DNA of 11,130 nucleotides from Deltaproteobacteria bacterium (GTDB lineage Bacteria; Myxococcota_A; UBA796; UBA2385): positions 1-11,130 of the forward strand of contig WGAH01000658.1 in the NCBI GenBank assembly GCA_015489145.1. Direction: 5' to 3'. The position numbers and the translations under genes are program-made. Shown in pieces: positions 7,522 through 11,130 of the stretch. The notes beneath the pieces are model-generated. The model had not been told where the DNA came from and ran no database searches. It was given only the letters and a program-made list of their open reading frames with translations. The number at the start of each line of letters is the position of its first letter. Position 1 is the first letter of the stretch.

Positions 7522-7540
7522 CCGGGAAGAAAGCTGGAAA

Positions 7541-7555
7541 GCCGATGGAATCGGC
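7541..7555. promoter_or_regulatory. Perfect inverted repeat in the divergent region (operator or 5'-UTR hairpin?)
   Basis: The sequence gccgat-gga-atcggc has six-base perfect arms around a three-base spacer. It lies 29 bases upstream of the LTD lipoprotein ATG, in the 163-base gap between divergent genes. A second inverted repeat (ccggca 7572-7577 with tgccgg 7584-7589) lies nearby. Function is inferred from position only; short palindromes arise easily in GC-rich DNA. Confidence 0.3.
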
Positions 7556-7619
7556 CTATCCGCCCCGGAGGCCGGCATCATCCTGCCGGGGGGGCGCCCG
7601 GTGCTCGCCGGACGCGGCC

Positions 7620-7650
7620 CGTCGCGCTATATGCCGCCTCGAAGCACACC
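7620..7650. promoter_or_regulatory. Possible divergent promoter element (TATA-like run)
   Basis: The only AT run in this divergent gap is ctatatg at 7627-7633. On the minus strand TATAGC can be paired with a poor TTGGTG at about 16 bases spacing; on the plus strand TATATG has no recognisable -35. Both flanking genes need a promoter in this gap, so the site is plausible but weak. Confidence 0.25.
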
Positions 7651-7675
7651 AAGCACCGACTCTCCGGAGACGCCC

Positions 7676-8089
7676 ATGACCTCTCGCGACACCCTTCGCC
7701 GCATCCTCCAGGAGGCCCGCACCGTCGCGGTCCTCGGCGCCCACCCCGACCCGGCCCGCGCCGCCTTCTACGTGCCCGACTACCTCAAGCGCCACGGCTA
7801 CCGGGTCATCCCGGTCAACGCGACGAAGGTCGGGCAGGTGCTCCACGGCGAGCCGGTTCGCGCCAGCCTCACCGACATCGACGAGCCGGTGGACGTGGTG
7901 GACGTGTTCCGGCGCAGCGAGGCCGTGCCCGGACACGTCGCCGAGATCCTCGCCATGAAGCCGCTCCCCCGCGTCGTGTGGCTCCAGAGCGGCATCCGCA
8001 ACGAGGCTGCCGCCGAGAAGCTGCGCGCCGCCGGCATCGAGGTGGTGCAGGACCGCTGCATGATGGCCGAGCACCGGGCGATGTTCTAG
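7676..8089 (+). CDS. CoA-binding domain protein (COG1832 / YccU-like)
   Basis: A 137-residue protein starting at ATG 7676 with GGAGA at 7666-7670 five bases upstream, and TAG at 8087-8089. It is a single Rossmann-like CoA-binding domain: VAVLGAHPDPARAAFYVPDY near the N-terminus (the usual GAS-x-x-P glycine loop), the strand YRVIPVN, VDVVDVFRRSEAVP, VVWLQSGIRNEAA, and a C-terminal VVQDRCMMAEH that corresponds to the family's DRC(I/L)xxEH ending. The length is normal for the family. The fold resembles the nucleotide-binding domain of succinyl-CoA synthetase alpha. Bound CoA has been shown for some members, but the cellular role is not established. It is cytoplasmic with no signal peptide, unlike the lipoprotein genes on both sides, so a functional link to them is not implied. 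It is probably monocistronic. Confidence 0.95.
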   Translation: MTSRDTLRRILQEARTVAVLGAHPDPARAAFYVPDYLKRHGYRVIPVNATKVGQVLHGEPVRASLTDIDEPVDVVDVFRRSEAVPGHVAEILAMKPLPRVVWLQSGIRNEAAAEKLRAAGIEVVQDRCMMAEHRAMF

Positions 8090-8090
8090 C

Positions 8091-8122
8091 GCTCGCGGGC
8101 CGAGCCCCACCGGGCACCCCGG
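8091..8122 (+). terminator. Tandem small hairpins after the CoA-binding gene
   Basis: Just after the TAG at 8089 come gctcg-cgggc-cgagc (8091-8105) and ccggg-cac-cccgg (8110-8122), two five-pair GC stems in a row. There is no U-tract. Placement directly after a stop and before a candidate promoter suggests transcription termination, but each stem is short. Confidence 0.38.
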
Positions 8123-8139
8123 CGCGGGCGGGCAAGGTC

Positions 8140-8166
8140 TTGACGCGTCCATGGCCCCCGAATAGC
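8140..8166 (+). promoter_or_regulatory. Candidate promoter for the YtkA-like / peroxidase pair
   Basis: TTGACG at 8140-8145 matches five of six bases of the sigma-70 -35 consensus. The best -10 is gaatag/aatagc at 8160-8166, with a short 14-15 base spacer and weak match. It lies 50-75 bases ahead of the ATG at 8216. A -35-only match in GC-rich DNA is modest evidence. Confidence 0.3.
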
Positions 8167-8215
8167 CCGACCGCCCCCGCAAAGCCGGCAACGGCATCGC
8201 ACTCCTGGTGGTTTC

Positions 8216-8644
8216 ATGCGCTTCTTCCCGATCATTCCCTGGCTCGCCCTCGCCGCGGCCTGCGGCGACAAGGCTGCCGATACCGGCGCCGAGGCCCCGG
8301 CCACCTCGGAAACCCGCTCCGCCCTCAGCGGCGGCGGCCTGTACCGGGTGAGCTACACCCCCGACCCGGACCCGATCCCCTTCAACGAGCCCTTCGGGAT
8401 GCTCGTCCACGCCACCGCTGCCGACGGCGCCGTGGTCGACGACCTCAGCATCGCGGTGGACGCCACCATGCCCGAGCACGGCCACGGCATGAACACGACC
8501 CCCACCGTCGAGAACCTCGGAGACGGCGACTTCCAGGTGGACGGCATGATGTTCCACATGGAGGGCGCCTGGCGGATCGAGGTCGACCTCGACGGAAGCC
8601 CCGGCGCCGACAGCGCCTGGTTCGACGTGACGTGCTGCTCGTGA
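8216..8644 (+). CDS. YtkA-like domain lipoprotein
   Basis: A 142-residue protein from ATG 8216 (weak GGTGG ribosome site) to TGA 8642-8644. Signal MRFFPIIPWLALAAAC has a lipobox at Cys16, with Gly at +2. A short DTG-type linker precedes a compact beta domain of about 100 residues typical of the YtkA/FixH-like group: YRVSYTPDPDPIPFNEPF, the hallmark ATMPEHGHGMNTTP (Met85, His88, His90, Met92) and GMMFHMEGAWRIEVD (Met111, Met112, His114, Met115). The His/Met cluster could bind copper, which is inference. The C-terminus is CCS (Cys140, Cys141). Its stop overlaps the GTG start of the cytochrome peroxidase gene, so the two are translationally coupled and probably act together at the outer membrane or periplasm. 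Family function is not well defined. Confidence 0.9.
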   Translation: MRFFPIIPWLALAAACGDKAADTGAEAPATSETRSALSGGGLYRVSYTPDPDPIPFNEPFGMLVHATAADGAVVDDLSIAVDATMPEHGHGMNTTPTVENLGDGDFQVDGMMFHMEGAWRIEVDLDGSPGADSAWFDVTCCS

Positions 8645-9960
8645 GGCCGCGTCGCCTCGCCGCGCCCGCGGCCCTCCTCGTCTCCCTCACCGCCTGCGGC
8701 GGCGACGAAGGCGCCGTGGCCGTGACCTACACCGACGTCCAGCGGGAGCGCATCGCCAGCCTCGCCGGGCCGCCCTCGCTCCCCGACGACCCGACGAACG
8801 CGGTGGCCGACGATCCCGAAGCCGCCGCCTTCGGCCAGCTCCTGTTCTTCGACCCGCGGCTCTCCGCCGACGGCGAGGTGAGCTGCGCCACCTGCCACGA
8901 TCCCGAGCACGGTTTCAGCGACCCCGCGCGGCTGTCCACCGGCATCGGCACGACCGGGCGCCACGCCCCGCCGGCGCTCGGCGCCGCCTGGAACCGCTGG
9001 CAGTTCTGGGACGGGCGCTGCGACAGCCTGTGGTGCCAGGCGACGGGGCCGTGGGAGGCCCCGCTGGAACACGGCGGCAACCGCACGCGCTTCGCCCACC
9101 TCGTCGCCGAGGAGCCCGACCTCCGCGCCGCCTACGAGGCGGTCTTCGGCCCGCTCCCCGACCTCTCGGACCCCGAGCGCTTCCCGGCGGACGCGGCGCC
9201 CGGCGACGACCCCGACGACCCCCTCGCCCAGGCCTGGGAGGCGATGACCGAGGCGGATCGCGACGCGGTGAACCGCGTGTTCAGCAATCTCGCCAAGGCG
9301 GTGGCGGCCTACGAGCGCCGCCTGGTGACCGGGCCGAGCGCCTTCGACCGCTTCGCCGAGGCCCTGGCCGAGGGCGACGACGCGGGCCTCGCCGCGCTTT
9401 CCCCCGCGGCCCGGCGGGGGCTCGGGCTCTTCGTCGGCGACAACCCCGCCAACCCCTTTCGCGAAACCGTCGATGCCTTCGGCGGCGATTGCTGGACCTG
9501 CCACGCCGGTTCGGCCCTCACCGACTTCGAGTTCCACAACACGGGCCTCGGCCCCCGCGACTGGCTGGACCCGGAAGACCCCGGTCGCTACGCGGGCATC
9601 GAGCTGGTCAAGGCCCAGACCTTCAACGGCACGGGCCGCTACAGCGACGCCCCCGACGCCGCCGCCACCGATGTCCTGCGCTACCTGCGGGAGCCGTCCT
9701 CGGAGGATCTCGCCGCCTTCAAGACCCCCTCGCTCCGCGACGTGGCCCGCCGCGGCCCCTACATGCACGGCGGCCACTTCGACACCCTGGAGGAGGTCGT
9801 CGACTTCTACGCCGATCTTGCCGAATCCCCCGAGCTGGGCCACCGCGATCACCAGCTCTACCCCATCGACCTGGACGAGCAGGACCGCGCCGATCTCGTC
9901 GCCTTCCTCGAAGCCCTCGACGGGGAACTGCCGGACGCCGACCTGCTGCGCGCCCCCTGA
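8641..9960 (+). CDS. Di-haem cytochrome c peroxidase / MauG-family lipoprotein
   Basis: A 439-residue protein from GTG 8641 (four-base GTGA overlap with the YtkA-like gene) to TGA 9958-9960. The start is set by the lipoprotein signal MRPRRLAAPAALLVSLTAC (Cys19). Two c-type haem sites are visible: C82-A-T-C-H86 inside GEVSCATCHDPEHGFSD and C284-W-T-C-H288 inside CWTCHAGSALTDFEFHNTGL. The FGQLLFFDPRLS and QFWDGR motifs before and after haem 1, and KTPSLRDVARRGPYMHGG (361-378) with Met375 as likely axial ligand, are typical of bacterial di-haem peroxidases and MauG-like enzymes. The reaction would be peroxide reduction with electrons from a small redox protein, or MauG-like oxidation of a partner protein. 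At 439 residues it is longer than classical CcpA (about 340) because of an acidic insert (DLSDPERFPADAAPGDDPDD) and the lipoprotein leader. Cys127 and Cys132 flanking DSLW are additional cysteines. Confidence 0.95.
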   Translation: MRPRRLAAPAALLVSLTACGGDEGAVAVTYTDVQRERIASLAGPPSLPDDPTNAVADDPEAAAFGQLLFFDPRLSADGEVSCATCHDPEHGFSDPARLSTGIGTTGRHAPPALGAAWNRWQFWDGRCDSLWCQATGPWEAPLEHGGNRTRFAHLVAEEPDLRAAYEAVFGPLPDLSDPERFPADAAPGDDPDDPLAQAWEAMTEADRDAVNRVFSNLAKAVAAYERRLVTGPSAFDRFAEALAEGDDAGLAALSPAARRGLGLFVGDNPANPFRETVDAFGGDCWTCHAGSALTDFEFHNTGLGPRDWLDPEDPGRYAGIELVKAQTFNGTGRYSDAPDAAATDVLRYLREPSSEDLAAFKTPSLRDVARRGPYMHGGHFDTLEEVVDFYADLAESPELGHRDHQLYPIDLDEQDRADLVAFLEALDGELPDADLLRAP

Positions 9961-9978
9961 ACGGCCGGGGCTCAGCGC
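9948..9978. terminator. Possible hairpin between convergent peroxidase and small-lipoprotein genes
   Basis: The arms gcccc 9952-9956 and ggggc 9967-9971 pair around a ten-base loop containing the peroxidase TGA. An outer gcgc pair (9948-9951 with 9975-9978) could extend the stem across a three-base bulge, which is the other gene's stop. The genes are only 11 bases apart, so a shared terminator is expected, but this structure is imperfect and lacks a U-tract. Confidence 0.33.
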
Positions 9979-10397
9979 TCGGCCTCGAAGTCCCCCTCGA
10001 CGTCCCCGATGAAGTCGACCGTGCAGCTCCCGGTGAGGGTGTCGCCGTGGCGGCGGGCCTCGGCGTCGAGGACGACGAGGTAGCCGCCGGACACCCCCTC
10101 GAGGCGGAGGTCGGCGGCATCCCCGAGCACCTCGCCGGTGACGGGCCCCTCGAAGGTGGAATCGGCGAGGTCGGGACGGAGCGCCTGGCCGAGCACCAAG
10201 GCGCCCTCGCCGACCACGCGGCCGGCGCCCTGGCGCTGGATGTCGAGGTCCACGTCCACCGTCCAGAAACCCGGGTCGGCGAAGACCTCGCAGGTCCCCG
10301 TCCACGCCCCGACGAAGGGGCCGCGGCAGGCGGGCAGGGCCACGCCGACGAGGGCGAGGAGCCGGTGCCGGAACGACGATGGAGGGCGCGCGGGCAC
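9972..10397 (-). CDS. Small lipoprotein of unknown function
   Basis: A 141-residue product from GTG 10395-10397 to TCA 9972-9974. The start is chosen because it gives a complete lipoprotein signal: basic FRHR, hydrophobic LLALVGVALPAC, Cys24, Arg at +2. No clear ribosome site is visible. The mature part is beta-rich: FVGAWTGTCEVFADPGFWTV, then VDLDIQRQGAGRVVGEGALV, a VTGEV strand, and near the C-terminus DTLTGSCTVDF and GDVEGDFEAER. Paired G-x-C-type strands near each end (Cys in TGTCEV and GSCTVDF) may form a disulfide closing a small beta-barrel or sandwich, loosely lipocalin-like. I do not recognise the family. It is convergent with the peroxidase gene and divergent from the next lipoprotein, with a 51-base intergenic gap that must hold both promoters. 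Confidence 0.78.
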   Translation of the reverse strand: MPARPPSSFRHRLLALVGVALPACRGPFVGAWTGTCEVFADPGFWTVDVDLDIQRQGAGRVVGEGALVLGQALRPDLADSTFEGPVTGEVLGDAADLRLEGVSGGYLVVLDAEARRHGDTLTGSCTVDFIGDVEGDFEAER

Positions 10398-10448
10398 GGC
10401 CGGGAAGTGTAGCCCGTCCCCGAGGCGGGAGCGCGATAGGGGCCGGCC

Positions 10449-11130
10449 ATGCGCCCCCTCGTCCCGATCCTGCTCCTCGCCTGCCGTCCGCCCGACCGGG
10501 GCGGCGAGCCGCCGACCCCCGGCGAAGCCGCCGACGACTCCGGCGCCGCCGCCACCGGGGGCGGGGACTCCGGCGGGGCCGACAGCGGCGGCGGCGACAC
10601 CGCCGACACCGACCCCTACGCCGACGCGGTGGTGGACTTCCAGCCCGGCGAGGGCGCCGGCTACGGGCAGGACGAGCTGCCCGAGGTCGTGCTCGGGCCC
10701 CCGGAGGGCGGCGGTGAAAGCGCCGGCGGCACCGATGTCCTGAGCCTGGGTTGCGGCGGGAGCATCGCCCTGGCCTTCGAGGACGTGGGGGTGGTCGACG
10801 GGGACGGGCCGGACCTCCTCGTCTTCGAGAACCCCTTTTCCGGCTGGACGGAGACCGGCGAGGTGGCGGTGAGCGCCGACGGGAAGACCTGGGCGAGCTG
10901 GACCTGCGCCGAGGACGGCGCCGGCTGCGCGGGCCTGAACCCGGTCTACGCCAACCCCGACAACGGCATCGACCCCACCGACCCCGAGGCGGCCGGCGGC
11001 GACGCCTTCGACCTCGCCGACCTCGCCGATGCCCCCGAGCTCGTCCGCTACGTGCGGATCACCGACTCCGGGCGCAACCCCTGCGGGAGCCCCACCGCCG
11101 GCTTCGACCTCGACGCCGTCGCCGTCGTGA
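10449..11130 (+). CDS. Secreted lipoprotein, discoidin-like cell-surface family (3' truncated)
   Basis: ATG 10449 with AGGGG six bases upstream starts a frame that stays open to the window edge (227 complete codons). The tga at 11128-11130 is out of frame, so the gene continues. The signal is very short, MRPLVPILLLAC (Cys12, Arg at +2), followed by a linker of Gly, Asp, Ser and Thr (DSGGADSGGGDTADTDPYAD, about residues 37-58). The domain then reads AVVDFQPGEGAGYGQ, PEVVLGPPEGG, DVLSLGCGGSIALAF, GPDLLVFENPFSGW, GEVAVSADGKTWASWTC, VYANPDNGIDPTDPEAAGGD, AFDLADLA, VRYVRITDSG and GFDLDAVAVV. I recall this pattern from secreted cell-surface proteins of Myxococcota and other bacteria, where it forms a beta-sandwich resembling discoidin/F5-8-type domains; function is unknown. 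Most of the domain appears present, so little may be missing. Confidence 0.87.
   Translation, partial: MRPLVPILLLACRPPDRGGEPPTPGEAADDSGAAATGGGDSGGADSGGGDTADTDPYADAVVDFQPGEGAGYGQDELPEVVLGPPEGGGESAGGTDVLSLGCGGSIALAFEDVGVVDGDGPDLLVFENPFSGWTETGEVAVSADGKTWASWTCAEDGAGCAGLNPVYANPDNGIDPTDPEAAGGDAFDLADLADAPELVRYVRITDSGRNPCGSPTAGFDLDAVAVV

Noticed and set aside
4798..8640. Apparent 1281-residue N-terminal extension of the peroxidase frame
   Set aside because: The frame is open only because of GC bias. It crosses the opposite-strand genes, the CoA-binding gene and the YtkA-like gene, and a lipoprotein signal starts exactly at GTG 8641.
8353..10305. A 650-residue minus-strand open frame opposite the YtkA-like and peroxidase genes
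   Set aside because: No recognisable motif; the plus strand has two haem-binding CXXCH sites and a complete peroxidase fold signature.
11128..11130. TGA at the right edge as the stop of the last gene
   Set aside because: It is out of frame: in the 10449 frame the last complete codon is gtg 11127-11129, so the gene runs on.
1..11130. CRISPR arrays, tRNA/rRNA genes, insertion sequences, attachment sites
   Set aside because: The repeats present are coding-phase protein repeats of 204-642 bases without spacers, no transposase or integrase motifs occur, and no cloverleaf or rRNA-like segment was noticed by eye.

Overview
The window is very GC-rich, coding-dense DNA. It holds MopE-type metal-binding repeats (WYADADGDGYGD ... 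CDGVDDDCDG), right-handed beta-helix surface proteins and many small lipoproteins with Asp/Gly/Thr-rich linkers after the lipidated Cys. That mix is typical of Myxococcota and related former Deltaproteobacteria, probably a free-living or uncultured lineage. The assignment is inferred from protein style only. There are no rRNA, tRNA, CRISPR or insertion-sequence signatures, and no gene-free stretch longer than about 165 bases.

Layout. (1) Positions 2-2818 (+) are the 3' part of a large secreted protein: MopE-type repeats followed by four tandem ~213-residue beta-helix modules. (2) A hairpin covering both stop codons separates it from a convergent minus-strand block. That block, read from right to left, starts at 7512 with a lipoprotein (two 68-aa MopE-type repeats plus a lamin-tail domain). 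Nine bases later follows a long unrecognised gene made of two homologous ~600-residue halves with a glycosyltransferase-like DDD motif. The halves lie in different frames. The data fit one 1189-aa two-domain gene broken by a single-base deletion near a six-G run at 4621-4626. (3) Divergent from this block is a CoA-binding-fold protein (7676-8089, +), followed by two small hairpins. (4) A translationally coupled pair follows (8216-9960, +): a YtkA-like lipoprotein with a His/Met cluster and a di-haem cytochrome c peroxidase/MauG-family lipoprotein, overlapping by GTGA. (5) A convergent small lipoprotein of unknown function (9972-10397, -) comes next. (6) The right edge holds the 5' part of another secreted lipoprotein (10449 to the end, +), which has no stop codon inside the window.

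The genes mostly concern the cell envelope. Five proteins carry lipoprotein signals and none has Asp at +2, so outer-membrane placement is likely by the general Lol rule. The YtkA-like/peroxidase pair looks like one functional unit for periplasmic redox chemistry. The duplicated glycosyltransferase-like gene is the least understood part: its two halves share long motifs, its N-terminal segments look PqqD/RRE-like, and no peptide substrate gene was seen. No clearly new multi-gene system can be claimed from sequence alone. The duplicated gene is the best candidate for something undescribed.
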